From the IMG/VR virus record IMGVR_UViG_3300037258_000147, positions 40,681-104,680 of that record: a stretch of 64,000 bases of DNA. One strand, 5' to 3'. The translations under genes were made by a program, and so were the position numbers. Below are positions 36,584-45,605 of the stretch, piece by piece. Positions within the stretch are counted from its first letter, which is position 1. Every line of letters begins with the position of its first letter. The notes beneath the pieces are model-generated. The model was given only the letters and a program-made list of their open reading frames with translations, ran no database searches and was not told the origin of the DNA. The stretch comes from a virus.

Positions 36584-36744
36584 TGCACAAAACTTTCTGG
36601 ACGTTACTCCACGATCCGGCTCATCGGGAATTTGAAATTTTCCTGATGGTAGTATTTGGCGGAGTAGTAGGCGCGGCTTTGTGGCCTTGGATTAAGAAAC
36701 ACTGGGGCCATCATGTTTCTAGGGATAAAAAGGAGGGGGTATGA
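36583..36744 (+). CDS. Small membrane protein (53 aa)
   Basis: MHKTFWTLLHDPAHREFEIF LMVVFGGVVGAALWPWIKKH: one transmembrane helix with a basic/His tail. AGGAG SD; overlaps neighbours. Confidence 0.55.
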   Translation: MHKTFWTLLHDPAHREFEIFLMVVFGGVVGAALWPWIKKHWGHHVSRDKKEGV

Positions 36745-36980
36745 AGGTTGTAGTTACTCGGCAGCATATTTTGGATGGAAAGAAAGTCCGCACCCGGGCG
36801 TGTCCAGTCGCCTTGGCTCTCAGAGACTCTGGATGGAAAGAACCGGTTGTGGGGGTTTCTATTTGCTGGGAGGACGGAGTGGGGAAGCCTTTTGTTCTTC
36901 CTCTAAAAGTGCAGAGTTTTACAAACAGATTTGACAACGGACTTCCAGTCGAACCTTTTGAATTCGAGTTGTCCGATTAA
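36741..36980 (+). CDS. CPIALAL paralogue family member 2 (79 aa)
   Basis: MKVVVTRQHILDGKKVRTRACPVALALRDSGWKEPVV..., FDNGLPVEPFEFELSD. Its last codons (SD-stop) and the polymerase ATG are both supplied by the GTCC palindrome at 36971-36985 (TAATGG). Confidence 0.65.
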   Translation: MKVVVTRQHILDGKKVRTRACPVALALRDSGWKEPVVGVSICWEDGVGKPFVLPLKVQSFTNRFDNGLPVEPFEFELSD

Positions 36981-39169
36981 TGGACAAAGTGTGGTTGGAC
37001 TACGAAAGCCGAAGTACGGTTTCTCTAGAAGAAAAAGGATTGGATAATTACGTCAAGGGGCCTACTCAGGTCCTGCTTGCGGCCTACGCCTTTAATGACT
37101 TGGCTCCTAAGCTGTGGCAACCACACCTTAGCCCAGAGATGCCTAAGGACCTGAAAGACGCCCTACTCGACCCCTTCATGCAAGTCTGGAGTTGGAACAC
37201 GAGTTTCGAACGACAGGTAACCAAGCACGTTTTAGGCATTGACAAGCCGATTGAAGAATGGCGGGACCCGATGTGCAATGCTCGGTATCTGGGACTTCCT
37301 GGATATCTGGAAGACGCCGGAAAAATCCTCGGGCTCAAAGACTCCCAAGCCAAAATCAAAGATGGTAGCCGACTAATAAAGTTGTTTTGCGAGCCTGTTG
37401 ATTCGGGTGGCCGAGAAACTCTGTTTGGAATCTCAGAGCCGACATTCAATAGCTGGCACACCCACCCAAAGGATTGGGAATTGTTCTGTAAGTATTGCAA
37501 ACAAGATGTGGTTGCGGAAAGAGTGCTTGCCCAAAAAATGTCGAAGTTTCCTCTTCCTCAGGAGGAACTAGAGACTTGGTTCTTGGATCAGCATATTAAT
37601 GCACGGGGATGGCCGGTAGATTTACCCACGGTCGAAGGTGCTCGGAAAATTGTCGAATTAGAATTGAAACCCTTAGTAGCCCGTCTGAAAGAACTAAGTG
37701 GATTGGACAATGTAAATTCTAGAAACCAAATCCTGGAATGGGTTTCGGAGCGCGGATACGTCTTCTCAAGTCTTGGTAAAGATTTTGTTGCGCGCGCGCT
37801 TGCTGGGGAATGTAATCTAACCCCAGAGTGCCGAGAGGTTCTCGAAATCCGAGGACAAACCGCAAAATCTAGTGTGTCTAAGTACACAGCTTTAGCCGAT
37901 ATGACCTCCTCAGACGCTAGGATACGTCACCAGTACACCTATTACGGGGCACATACAGGCCGATGGGCCGCGCACGGCGTAAACATGGGTAATTTGTTTA
38001 AGCCGACAAAAGAAGTTGAAAATAAACTGGGCTTGGCCGTTAATCTTGTCCGAAAAATGGACTTTGAGGCAATACGAAAAGAATTTAGCAAGCCTATGGA
38101 AGTCGCTGCTTCGGTCCAGCGGTCGGCCTTTCGAGCCCCTGAGGGTTTTAAATTCGTGTGGGCGGACCTCGCGGGCATCGAAAACCGGGGGCTAATGTAT
38201 CTCTCTCATTGCGAGGCCCTAAAGAAGGTCTACGAAGGAAAATTTACCTACTACGGACCCGACTGTCCAGAAAAAGAAATATTAAACGGACAAGAGTTCG
38301 CGCTAGACCCGTACCTAATGTTTGCTGTTCGCATGTTTAATATGAGCTACCGCGATTTATGGATAGAGTGGAAAATCAAGGGGGACAAGACCAAGAGAGA
38401 TTTGTGCAAAGCTCCTGTACTGGGCGGAGGATACGCTCTCGGAGCCGGAGAAGAAGAGATAGATAAAAAAACTGGACTACCATACTGGACCGGTTTGATG
38501 GGCTACGGAAGAAAAATGGGAATCGAAATCCCCCACGACTTAGCCGAGCAATCTATCAAGGTTCTCCGCGAAGAATGGAACGAAGTTGTCTGGCTCTGGA
38601 AAGACATGGAAAAAGCCTTCGCATTTGCTGTCCGGCATCCTGGTCATTTAACCGGGGTTGGGTTGCCTCATACCAAGCGAGAGGAGGAATATTTCGAGGA
38701 AAAGGGCCGGAAAATTTATGAGCCGATAATCTCGTTTCTGTGTCATGGTGCCAAAATCCTTGAAATGATTCTGCCGTCTGGACGGTCTTTATTTTACTTT
38801 GACCCCCGAGTAGCGTTTGAAGAAAAAGAATGGAAGGGAAGAAAATACCAGCAAGACACGCTGTACTACAAATCCAAGGACCCGAAGACCAAACAATGGG
38901 TGGAAATGGATACGTTTGGGGGCCACTTGGTTGAAAATGGGGATCAGGCTATATGCCGAGATGTGCTGGTCCATGGGATGAAAAAAGCGGATAAAATGGG
39001 ATTTGAAATATGCGGGTCTACATATGACGAGGTGATTACCTTAGTTCCTTTAAACAGTCCTCTTGGGGTAAAAGAACTTTGCGAGTGCCTTACCGACCCG
39101 CCTCTGTTTTGTGGACTAGATTTGCCGTTAGCCGCCGAAGGAATTGAGGATTTCATCTACCATAAATAA
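36980..39169 (+). CDS. Family A DNA polymerase
   Basis: 729 residues. Exonuclease motif with D7 and E9 (WLDYES), Exo region ending CKYCKQDVVAE; polymerase motif A FVWADLAGIENR (about 393-404), motif B region DLCKAPVLGGGYALG (about 473-487), motif C GSTYDEV (about 679-685), and GRWAAHGVNMGNL. It is the replicative polymerase, with proofreading. An in-frame GTCC palindrome at 38048 codes VRKMD between the domains. Starts on the TAATG junction. Confidence 0.9.
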   Translation: MDKVWLDYESRSTVSLEEKGLDNYVKGPTQVLLAAYAFNDLAPKLWQPHLSPEMPKDLKDALLDPFMQVWSWNTSFERQVTKHVLGIDKPIEEWRDPMCNARYLGLPGYLEDAGKILGLKDSQAKIKDGSRLIKLFCEPVDSGGRETLFGISEPTFNSWHTHPKDWELFCKYCKQDVVAERVLAQKMSKFPLPQEELETWFLDQHINARGWPVDLPTVEGARKIVELELKPLVARLKELSGLDNVNSRNQILEWVSERGYVFSSLGKDFVARALAGECNLTPECREVLEIRGQTAKSSVSKYTALADMTSSDARIRHQYTYYGAHTGRWAAHGVNMGNLFKPTKEVENKLGLAVNLVRKMDFEAIRKEFSKPMEVAASVQRSAFRAPEGFKFVWADLAGIENRGLMYLSHCEALKKVYEGKFTYYGPDCPEKEILNGQEFALDPYLMFAVRMFNMSYRDLWIEWKIKGDKTKRDLCKAPVLGGGYALGAGEEEIDKKTGLPYWTGLMGYGRKMGIEIPHDLAEQSIKVLREEWNEVVWLWKDMEKAFAFAVRHPGHLTGVGLPHTKREEEYFEEKGRKIYEPIISFLCHGAKILEMILPSGRSLFYFDPRVAFEEKEWKGRKYQQDTLYYKSKDPKTKQWVEMDTFGGHLVENGDQAICRDVLVHGMKKADKMGFEICGSTYDEVITLVPLNSPLGVKELCECLTDPPLFCGLDLPLAAEGIEDFIYHK

Positions 39170-39182
39170 TCCAGATCGCGGA

Positions 39183-39209
39183 TTGACAACTCGAAACATG
39201 TGGTATAAT
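39183..39209 (+). promoter_or_regulatory. Promoter of the RNA ligase gene
   Basis: TTGACA, 15-nt spacer, TATAAT with TGTGG in front (TGTGGTATAAT). Start would be about 39216, just before AAAGGAG. Confidence 0.7.
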
Positions 39210-39227
39210 GCGAACAAAGGAGAAAAA

Positions 39228-40190
39228 GTGGAACATATCCCTTTCCCCGAAATTCATCAATTTCGGAACACGATTAGAACTGTGCGAGAACGAGCAGAAT
39301 GCGACGGAGTTCCTCTTCCAATCATTACTTTTGTGGGATCGGTGAAATTGCACGGAACTAACGCTTCGATTGTGTTTCCCGAATCGGGAGGGTACTATTG
39401 TCAGTCTCGCTCTCACGTAATCACACCAGGACAAGACAACGCTGGATTTGCTCGTTGGGTCGAAAACAACAAAGAATTGTTCGAGCGTCTAGAGAAGTCC
39501 GGAGTGATTCTATATGGAGAGTGGTGCGGGCAAGGAATTCAAAAGGGCGTGGCCATATCACATATGCCGAAGAAATTCATCGTGTTTTCTGTCCGAAAAC
39601 TGGACAATTTGTCTTGGTTTTCCAAACTGGGGGTCTGCGTCCTGCTGGAAGGGTTACTTTGTATCTATGATTATCCAAATTGGACCTTGGATATTGACTT
39701 TTCTCGTTCCGAGGACTCTCAGAATCGCTTGGTAGAATTGACCACTGCTGTCGAAACCGAGTGCCCTGTAGGAAAGGCTTTCGGGGTTTCTGGAGTAGGA
39801 GAAGGCGTAGTTTGGTGGCCTGAATCTCATCCGACATTCAACACCGAGGGGTTGGCCTTCAAGGTAAAGGGAGAAAAACATTCCGAATCCAAAGTAAAGA
39901 GTCTAGCTTCCGTGGATGTGGAAAAATTGGAAACCGTCAAGGAATTGGTAAACACAATCATAACCGATCACCGTTTGGAAAAGAAACTAGATTCTCTCCA
40001 AGAGCGAGGCATTTCTTTTGACATCAAAAATACTGGGCAGTTTCTAAAGCTGATAGGGGCCGACGTTTGGAAGGAAGAATCTGACACCATTCTGGCCTCT
40101 GGATTCAAAGAAAGCGAGATCATGGGAGCCGTCCAGAAACGGGCGAAACAGTGGTGGATGGAGCAACTAGCGAATGTGGCCGTGGTCTAA
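39228..40190 (+). CDS. RNA ligase (Rnl2-like)
   Basis: GTG start behind AAAGGAG. 320 residues. VKLHGTNASIV holds the ligase lysine (about residue 40) in KLHGTN; later FWEGWCGQG-like GEWCGQGIQKG and GLAFKVKGE with Lys supply the other nucleotidyltransferase motifs. Rnl2-type enzymes seal nicked RNA and repair cleaved tRNAs. Its own promoter and the tRNA array make tRNA repair the likely role. Confidence 0.82.
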   Translation: MEHIPFPEIHQFRNTIRTVRERAECDGVPLPIITFVGSVKLHGTNASIVFPESGGYYCQSRSHVITPGQDNAGFARWVENNKELFERLEKSGVILYGEWCGQGIQKGVAISHMPKKFIVFSVRKLDNLSWFSKLGVCVLLEGLLCIYDYPNWTLDIDFSRSEDSQNRLVELTTAVETECPVGKAFGVSGVGEGVVWWPESHPTFNTEGLAFKVKGEKHSESKVKSLASVDVEKLETVKELVNTIITDHRLEKKLDSLQERGISFDIKNTGQFLKLIGADVWKEESDTILASGFKESEIMGAVQKRAKQWWMEQLANVAVV

Positions 40191-40407
40191 AATCCAGAAA
40201 CTCGAAAAAGATATCGAGGTACTATGCCAGACTCAGAATAATCTGGTGGATTATATCGACCGGTTAACCGGAATTCGGCATGTTGTTATGGGCCGAACTT
40301 TGTACAAGATATCTCATGGCGGCTTGTTTGAAGTCAAATTTAAACACAAGTTCAGAATTAGGAGCGAACATGGCGGCGAAGAAACTGAAAATTCGAGTAT
40401 TGGCTAG
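40174..40407 (+). CDS. Hypothetical coiled-coil protein (77 aa)
   Basis: Overlaps the ligase end. MWPWSKIQKLEKDIEVLCQTQNNLVDYIDRLTGIRHVVMG RTLYKISHGGLFEVKF; coiled first half. Second half overlaps the start of the next gene, so translation could be coupled. Moderate confidence. Confidence 0.5.
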   Translation: MWPWSKIQKLEKDIEVLCQTQNNLVDYIDRLTGIRHVVMGRTLYKISHGGLFEVKFKHKFRIRSEHGGEETENSSIG

Positions 40408-40624
40408 ACACATCGAACACGGGAAAAGAGGCAGCGAAAGTTGCCCCATTGCGTTAGCCTTACGGGAAAACGGGTTTAAAAGAGCTTGGGTATCTTCCGA
40501 CTCTTGGTCCAAAACGAGCAACGGTCAGGAACGATCTTTACCCAAAGAAGCGCACAAGTTTATCAACGGATATGACTCTGGCAAGAAGGTCTTGCCCTTC
40601 ACCTTCGAAATTGACCCCAATTAG
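40370..40624 (+). CDS. CPIALAL paralogue family member 3 (84 aa)
   Basis: Start at ATG 40370 after AGGAGCGAAC. ARHIEHGKRGSESCPIALALRENGFKRAWV..., SLPKEAHKFINGYDSGKKVLPFTFEID. Shares the family pattern of the genes at 35788, 36741 and 46826. Confidence 0.65.
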   Translation: MAAKKLKIRVLARHIEHGKRGSESCPIALALRENGFKRAWVSSDSWSKTSNGQERSLPKEAHKFINGYDSGKKVLPFTFEIDPN

Positions 40625-40632
40625 GAGAAAAA

Positions 40633-41016
40633 ATGGACTATACAATGAACCGGCTGGCGAATTGCACAAACCGGTACCAAGGAAAGTATAAGCGGGTTTT
40701 GTGCGTGTGCTCCGCCGGGCTTTTGCGGTCGCCTACTATGGCTTGGGTCTTGTCTCAAGAACCATACAACTTTAATACTAGGGCCGCTGGATTATCCAAA
40801 GAATTCGCCCTGATTCCAGTAGATCAAGTCCTGTTGACGTGGGCAGATGAAATCGTGTGTGCGTCTCCGGACCAAGCAGAAAAAATCCGGGAAATGATGG
40901 AGGAGGACCGGCCTATTGTGGTTTTGAATATCGAAGACAACTACCGGTATCGGGACCCGAATTTGGTAGAGGCTATCAAAGCGGCGTACCCAGACCCTAA
41001 CGAATTGTCCAGTTAA
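40633..41016 (+). CDS. Low-molecular-weight tyrosine-phosphatase-like protein
   Basis: 127 residues. VLCVCSAGLLRSPTMAW supplies the C-x5-R-S P-loop (Cys about 25, Arg about 31); WADEIVC and a later acidic region fit small LMW-PTP proteins of phages. Catalytic activity is plausible. Its end falls on a GTCC palindrome (41007-41021). Confidence 0.72.
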   Translation: MDYTMNRLANCTNRYQGKYKRVLCVCSAGLLRSPTMAWVLSQEPYNFNTRAAGLSKEFALIPVDQVLLTWADEIVCASPDQAEKIREMMEEDRPIVVLNIEDNYRYRDPNLVEAIKAAYPDPNELSS

Positions 41017-41031
41017 TGGACCAGGAGGAGC

Positions 41032-41310
41032 ATGTCAGACCCCAGAGAAGTAGCCGCCGAAATTATCGACTTGATTTTCCACCAACCGCACGTTGACGCA
41101 GACACCCCGCTTGAAGAAGTCCATTTATTGGAATCAGTAGCCGATATTTTGGAAGAAGCGTTTGGGGAAGTAGAATCCGATCTTAACGAGGCTTTAGCAG
41201 ACGAACGGGTGACAGAACTCGAACGTGAGACAGACCTTCTGCGGGACGATGCAGATAAATTAAGGGAAGAACTTGAGGAAGCAAACAGAAAGCTGGAAAT
41301 CTTGGTATGA
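41032..41310 (+). CDS. Acidic coiled-coil protein (92 aa)
   Basis: GGAGGAGC SD. Long C-terminal heptads (ELERETDLLRDDADKLREEL) after an acidic helix. Scaffold or regulator; unknown. Confidence 0.6.
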   Translation: MSDPREVAAEIIDLIFHQPHVDADTPLEEVHLLESVADILEEAFGEVESDLNEALADERVTELERETDLLRDDADKLREELEEANRKLEILV

Positions 41311-41504
41311 CTAAAAACGAATATAGAATTTACGGAGCCGTCTGTACCATATTCTGCCTGATATTTGCTTGTTTTTCAGACACTAGTGACGTGGCTGCCG
41401 GGGTGTCTATAGCAATTGGAATTCTTGGAATCTTGTCATGGGGGCGGTACATGTGGCTGGATTATACGGACAACGAACCGCCGGGACCTTTGGGGATGGC
41501 ATGA
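41307..41504 (+). CDS. Small membrane protein (65 aa)
   Basis: Two hydrophobic segments (YGAVCTIFCLIFACFS and AAGVSIAIGILGILSW). ATGA overlaps on both sides. Unknown membrane role. Confidence 0.6.
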   Translation: MTKNEYRIYGAVCTIFCLIFACFSDTSDVAAGVSIAIGILGILSWGRYMWLDYTDNEPPGPLGMA

Positions 41505-41737
41505 CAGACTCAGAACTTATTTTAAAACAGCAGAAAACCATAGACAAGCTCGAACGTAAACTAGCTCGGTTGGAAAAACGTTTGATGGCTAAACAGAAAT
41601 ACGAAACCGCGCTACTGATTAATACCGGGGCTACTCCGAGATATGTAGCAGAAATTCATGAGAAGGATCGGGTTGCTTTGTCCGATGAGGAGAGAGAAAA
41701 ATGTCTGGATTTAAAGCGAAAACTATCAAAACGATAA
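41501..41737 (+). CDS. Basic coiled-coil protein (78 aa)
   Basis: Start at ATG 41501. MTDSELILKQQKTIDKLERKLARLEKRLMAKQ..., Lys/Arg-rich helix. Overlaps the nucleotidyltransferase start by 37 nt. Confidence 0.55.
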   Translation: MTDSELILKQQKTIDKLERKLARLEKRLMAKQKYETALLINTGATPRYVAEIHEKDRVALSDEEREKCLDLKRKLSKR

Positions 41738-42642
41738 TTTCTAAAAAGATTAACAAGTGGATCGAAACTATTGAGGACGAATCTCTGCGCGAAAAGGTGC
41801 GAGAGAACGTCATCGTAACAGGAGGTAGCATTGTTTCCATGCTTCTCGGAGAGCCGGTCAATGATTTCGATGTGTATTTCCGAGATCACGATACTACCTC
41901 GGCTATAGCAAATTACTACGTGGACCGCTTCCCCGATAAGAAAGGTAATACCGATTTTAAATTGGTGGTGACCGACGACGGAGAAAGAGTCAAGGTTCAC
42001 GCGAAGTCCGCAGGAGTTGTCAGCGAAACTACTCCCGCAGGGGAGTACAGATATTTTGAGGGATTCCCCGACTCGCAGGGGTCCGATTATGTTGCCAAAG
42101 TCTTGGATAACCCCGAGGAAATCGAAGACACGCATGAAGACACGCAAATCGAGGTCTCCAAAAACCCCCTGGAGGGGAAATTTCGACCTGTCTTTTTGAG
42201 CAGCAACGCCATTACTCTAAGCGATAAAATTCAAATCGTTTTGAGATTCTACGGAGAACCGGACAAGATTCACGAGAATTACGATTTTGTCCACTGTACG
42301 TCTTATTGGCAAAGTTGGGATGGGAAATTGGTCTTGCGCCCAGAGGCTCTGGAAAGTTGCTTGTCCAAAGAACTAAAGTACGTGGGAAGCAAGTATCCTA
42401 TCTGCTCGGTAGTCCGACTGCGAAAATTTATTTCTCGCGGATGGAGAATAAACGCGGGACAGATTCTGAAAATGTGCTTGCAAATCAGCGAACTAGACCT
42501 TACTGATGTGTCTGTTTTGGAAGATCAATTGACTGGGGTGGATACAGCGTATTTCTTACAGGTAATAGACCGACTTAAGGAAAAGGACCCGGAGAAAGTC
42601 AATACTGCGTATTTGGTTGAAATTTTAGATCGGATGTTTTAA
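41701..42642 (+). CDS. Nucleotidyltransferase-fold protein
   Basis: 313 residues. VIVTGGSIVSMLLGEPVNDFDVYFRD shows the GGS and DxD of the pol-beta nucleotidyltransferase fold (about residues 39-62), as in CCA-adding enzymes. The rest is helical. With a phage tRNA array, RNA ligase and phosphoesterases, a role in tRNA end processing or repair is attractive but unproven; toxin-type or other NTases are possible. Confidence 0.65.
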   Translation: MSGFKAKTIKTIISKKINKWIETIEDESLREKVRENVIVTGGSIVSMLLGEPVNDFDVYFRDHDTTSAIANYYVDRFPDKKGNTDFKLVVTDDGERVKVHAKSAGVVSETTPAGEYRYFEGFPDSQGSDYVAKVLDNPEEIEDTHEDTQIEVSKNPLEGKFRPVFLSSNAITLSDKIQIVLRFYGEPDKIHENYDFVHCTSYWQSWDGKLVLRPEALESCLSKELKYVGSKYPICSVVRLRKFISRGWRINAGQILKMCLQISELDLTDVSVLEDQLTGVDTAYFLQVIDRLKEKDPEKVNTAYLVEILDRMF

Positions 42643-42650
42643 GGAGGTAT

Positions 42651-42827
42651 ATGAACATAATCGAAGCCGCAAAATTGTTGAAGAAAGGCGAACTCCTGAT
42701 GCGTGAATTGGGGTTCGTTGCTACGATTGGCTGGGATGGAATGCTCGTAAACGTAGAATCCGGCGAAGAGCCTTTCGGGTTCTTCATAGAGGAACTTTTG
42801 TCCGAAAAATGGACGGTGGTTCAATGA
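42651..42827 (+). CDS. Small conserved phage protein (58 aa)
   Basis: AAGGAGGTAT SD. MNIIEAAKLLKKGELLMRELGFVATIGWDGMLVNVESGEE...; its end SEKWT is encoded by the GTCC palindrome (42800-42814). Resembles small phage DUF2829-type proteins; unknown. Confidence 0.55.
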   Translation: MNIIEAAKLLKKGELLMRELGFVATIGWDGMLVNVESGEEPFGFFIEELLSEKWTVVQ

Positions 42828-43756
42828 GTAACCTCGCCCTAGAACTCCGGCCTCAAAAACTCGAAGACGTGTTGGGAAATGAAAACACCAAAAAAGCCAT
42901 CAAGTCTTTCATAGAGAAAGATAATCTCCCGAACGTGTTTCTGTTTTCGGGACCTCCTGGTACTGGAAAAACTACGTTAGCCGAGATTGTTGCTAAATCC
43001 ACGGGAGGAGATGAGTCCTCGATTCATAAGATTAACGGGTCCGTCCGAAACAAGGTAGAAGACGCCAGAGAAATTTCGGAGATGGCTAATAGTAGTCCAT
43101 TAAATGGACGACGACGTGTGTTCATTATCGACGAATTTCATCGATGGACTGACAGCGCACAGGACGCCATTAAAGACACCATGGAAAAAACTCCGTGTTT
43201 GTGGCTTCTGACTACGGACCAGCCCGAAAAAATTTCTTCTGCCGTCTTGTCTAGAGCTTCTGCGGCTACTTTTAAGCTGAAATCTCTGAATCGTGGAGAA
43301 ATCTCCAAATTGATTCTATCAGCCGCCCCCAGTCTCGCCTCTGGTACTGGAGTTGGAATAGGAGACTTTCTGGACAGCAAGGGCGTGACCTCTCCCCGAG
43401 AAATCCTAGGCGTCCTAGACCAGGTGCTTGCTGGGGTGCCTATTGAAGAGGCTATCCATGGGGCCGAACACGAGCCTTTATACAAAGACATTGGCGGGGC
43501 TGTATTAAGAGGCGATTGGGCTAAGACCTCCTCTCTCTTATCTCAAGTAAAAACTGCTGATTCCCGTGGCATGATTTCGGTAGTGTCCGCGTTTTTACGA
43601 TCTGAGATTTTAAAAAATCCTATTGGGGGAAGAGCAGATGCTCTAGCTACGTGCTTAGTTGGGGTTGATTCTTTAGGATTTGCGGATGGTACGGCTTATG
43701 GGGCTGTTACTGGACTTTTGTATAAAACATGCAAGGCTCTTGGAGGGGCGAAATGA
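42824..43756 (+). CDS. Clamp-loader AAA+ ATPase
   Basis: Start at the ATG overlapping the previous stop; 310 residues. VFLFSGPPGTGKTTLAEIV (Walker A about 42-49), RRVFIIDEFHRW (Walker B about 98-106), LSRASAATFKL sensor region. Equivalent to the RFC/DnaX small-subunit type that loads the phage sliding clamp (61910). An in-frame GTCC palindrome at 43095 codes SSPLNGR. Confidence 0.85.
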   Translation: MSNLALELRPQKLEDVLGNENTKKAIKSFIEKDNLPNVFLFSGPPGTGKTTLAEIVAKSTGGDESSIHKINGSVRNKVEDAREISEMANSSPLNGRRRVFIIDEFHRWTDSAQDAIKDTMEKTPCLWLLTTDQPEKISSAVLSRASAATFKLKSLNRGEISKLILSAAPSLASGTGVGIGDFLDSKGVTSPREILGVLDQVLAGVPIEEAIHGAEHEPLYKDIGGAVLRGDWAKTSSLLSQVKTADSRGMISVVSAFLRSEILKNPIGGRADALATCLVGVDSLGFADGTAYGAVTGLLYKTCKALGGAK

Positions 43757-43953
43757 GTAATTTCGTAGAAGTAGAACAAGCCGACTATAAGGCTTTTGTA
43801 AACGCAGACCACGTAGCCCTGATTACTCCGACCAAATTAATCGGAGAAACTGGACTGATTTTGATTAACGGAGTTAGCCTGCAAATTAAAGGCACGATGC
43901 ACGAATTCCTGGAAAAATCCAAAGGAAATACGGGCCGATTCTTGGAATTGTGA
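43753..43953 (+). CDS. Hypothetical protein (66 aa)
   Basis: Start at ATG 43753 by ATGA overlap. VALITPTKLIGETGLILINGVSLQIKGTMHEFLEK: small beta domain. Unknown. Confidence 0.55.
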   Translation: MSNFVEVEQADYKAFVNADHVALITPTKLIGETGLILINGVSLQIKGTMHEFLEKSKGNTGRFLEL

Positions 43954-43959
43954 TATAAT
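43949..43959 (+). promoter_or_regulatory. Extended -10 promoter variant
   Basis: TTGTGA-TATAAT, close to the TGTGGTATAAT type; no clear -35. Would start near 43966, upstream of the structured stretch at 44001. Confidence 0.5.
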
Positions 43960-43965
43960 GAGTTT

Positions 43966-44052
43966 GATGCTGGACATTAGTTACTGGTCGCAGCAGGGAC
44001 GGCGTACCGTGCTTAGAGGCACAACCCGGGAATCCGGATCAGGAGGTACGCC
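43966..44052 (+). ncRNA. Structured RNA or leader R
   Basis: Non-coding stretch with GGCGTACC/GGTACGCC (44001-44052) enclosing GTGC-TTAGAG-GCAC and CCCGG-GAAT-CCGG, a three-way junction. A promoter-like -10 lies just upstream and a GTCC palindrome just downstream. Could be a small RNA or the 5' leader of the next gene. Confidence 0.45.
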
Positions 44053-44060
44053 GCTATTTT

Positions 44061-44075
44061 GTCCATAAAATGGAC
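44061..44075. repeat. GTCC-N7-GGAC palindrome copy
   Basis: GTCCATAAAATGGAC, 10 nt before the next gene. Confidence 0.85.
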
Positions 44076-44085
44076 TAGGAGAAAA

Positions 44086-44310
44086 ATGCTGATTTTAATC
44101 GTACTCTCCAGTATTTTCTGGGTTGTCTCCGGAATCTGGGGATTTATCTATTGGTGGACGCCCGAATATGATCTTAGGCTGAAAGACCTCGAATTGTTTT
44201 TGGTATCCGGCCTCCTCGGACCATTTTCTTGGTGGGCTGGATATGATATTCACGGAAAACATAAACACGAACCCGCAGTATTAATTAAAAAAGAGAGTGA
44301 AGTAAAATGA
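44086..44310 (+). CDS. Small membrane protein (74 aa)
   Basis: Start at ATG 44086 after AGGAG. Two hydrophobic stretches (MLILIVLSSIFWVVSGIWGF and LVSGLLGPFSWWAGY), then a basic tail. Overlaps the recombinase start by ATGA. Confidence 0.55.
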   Translation: MLILIVLSSIFWVVSGIWGFIYWWTPEYDLRLKDLELFLVSGLLGPFSWWAGYDIHGKHKHEPAVLIKKESEVK

Positions 44311-45605
44311 AATTTACTGAAGAAGAACTGAAAGCGTTTCGCGCAGAATATGCTAAGGGCGCTACAGACAGCCAGTTTTCGTTGTTCATTGCTGAGTGCG
44401 AGGCTAGGAATCTACGACCTGGACCTCATCTCGTATTTCAATTGAGAAACGCCAAGGAATGGGATGCTACTGTCGGAGCCAAGGTTTTTGTAAAGAAACC
44501 TTATTGGATTACTACCGTGTCGGCCCTGCGGCTAATTGCCCAAAGAACTGGCGAATACCTCGGGCAGGGTCCGGGGGAGTTTATTTATCTGGACAAGGAC
44601 GGGAATCCGTCGGTCACCTCAGAAATTCCTCTGCCCGACCCAGAAGACAAACGGTATCCCAGAGTTCCGTGGGTAGTCCGGACCAAGGTTTACCGTAAAG
44701 GTTTTGCCGAACCAATGATTGGATTGGCTAGATTCGACGCCTATGCCGGTACCATGACCGTAAACAACGAAACCGTGTTGACTGACATGTGGTCTAAGCG
44801 TGGACCAGAGCAACTGCAAAAATGTTCGGAGGCGCTTGCCCTGCGCAAAGCCTTTAGCGAGGAATTAGGATCGCTTTATCTGGCCGAGGAAATTAAAGAC
44901 GAGGAGACTAATCTGACTCCCTCCGAAGTAACCCCGGCTAGTTCAATTCCTCTCCCTCCCCCAGCGCCAGCAGTCAACCAAGTTCCCGCAGTTGGTACCG
45001 AAACCCCAAGACCGAACGAACCCGTAAAAGTCGAATATCACACTGATAAAGTTCCGGCGACTTTGCCCGAACATAGTGGAACTAGTTTGGTTGTTGCGGC
45101 GGACTCGGCAGCGACTCAAATTCCGGCGGTTTCCGAGTCAAAACCAAGTTCGACAAAAGAGAAAAAGAAACCAGGGCGCAAGCCGAAAGATAAAGAAAGT
45201 CCGGAAAATGGACAAGACCCCGCGCTTATGGTAACTGACGCGGATTTTGAGCCGAGTACTTCCCCGGCACCGGTTTTTGATTCGTCTGCTAACCAGAAAG
45301 AGGCTAAGGAATTCGTAGAAGCAGTATCGTCATTTACTGCGGACGATGCTGTCTCCCGAGGCTTACCAGTTCCAGAAGACCCGTTACCCGATGAAATTCA
45401 GAAAAAGGATTTCGCTAATCGAGCAAGACAGTATGCTAAGGAGGCTGGAGTTGACAGTTCAATTCTAGGGGCGTATGCTCTTAAGTTGTCCGACAAAACT
45501 TCTTCGAAATACATGACTGTTGGGAATTGGAATCTAGTGTTTTCCAACCTCGAAAAGTCCAAGACCGAAGGAAATCTCAAGGAACTTCTGAAAGGCGGCG
45601 CATGA
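44307..45605 (+). CDS. RecT/Bet-like single-strand annealing protein
   Basis: 432 residues. The N-terminal half (TEEELKAFRAEYAKGATDSQFSLFIAECEARNL...VSALRLIAQRTGEY...WSKRGPEQLQKCSEALALRKAF) matches the Bet/RecT recombinase domain. Residues ~205-300 form a Pro/Ser/Lys linker that carries an in-frame GTCC palindrome (45199) coding SPENGQ; the C-terminal domain is extra. It anneals complementary ssDNA in recombination with the nuclease at 51360 and SSB. Confidence 0.85.
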   Translation: MKFTEEELKAFRAEYAKGATDSQFSLFIAECEARNLRPGPHLVFQLRNAKEWDATVGAKVFVKKPYWITTVSALRLIAQRTGEYLGQGPGEFIYLDKDGNPSVTSEIPLPDPEDKRYPRVPWVVRTKVYRKGFAEPMIGLARFDAYAGTMTVNNETVLTDMWSKRGPEQLQKCSEALALRKAFSEELGSLYLAEEIKDEETNLTPSEVTPASSIPLPPPAPAVNQVPAVGTETPRPNEPVKVEYHTDKVPATLPEHSGTSLVVAADSAATQIPAVSESKPSSTKEKKKPGRKPKDKESPENGQDPALMVTDADFEPSTSPAPVFDSSANQKEAKEFVEAVSSFTADDAVSRGLPVPEDPLPDEIQKKDFANRARQYAKEAGVDSSILGAYALKLSDKTSSKYMTVGNWNLVFSNLEKSKTEGNLKELLKGGA

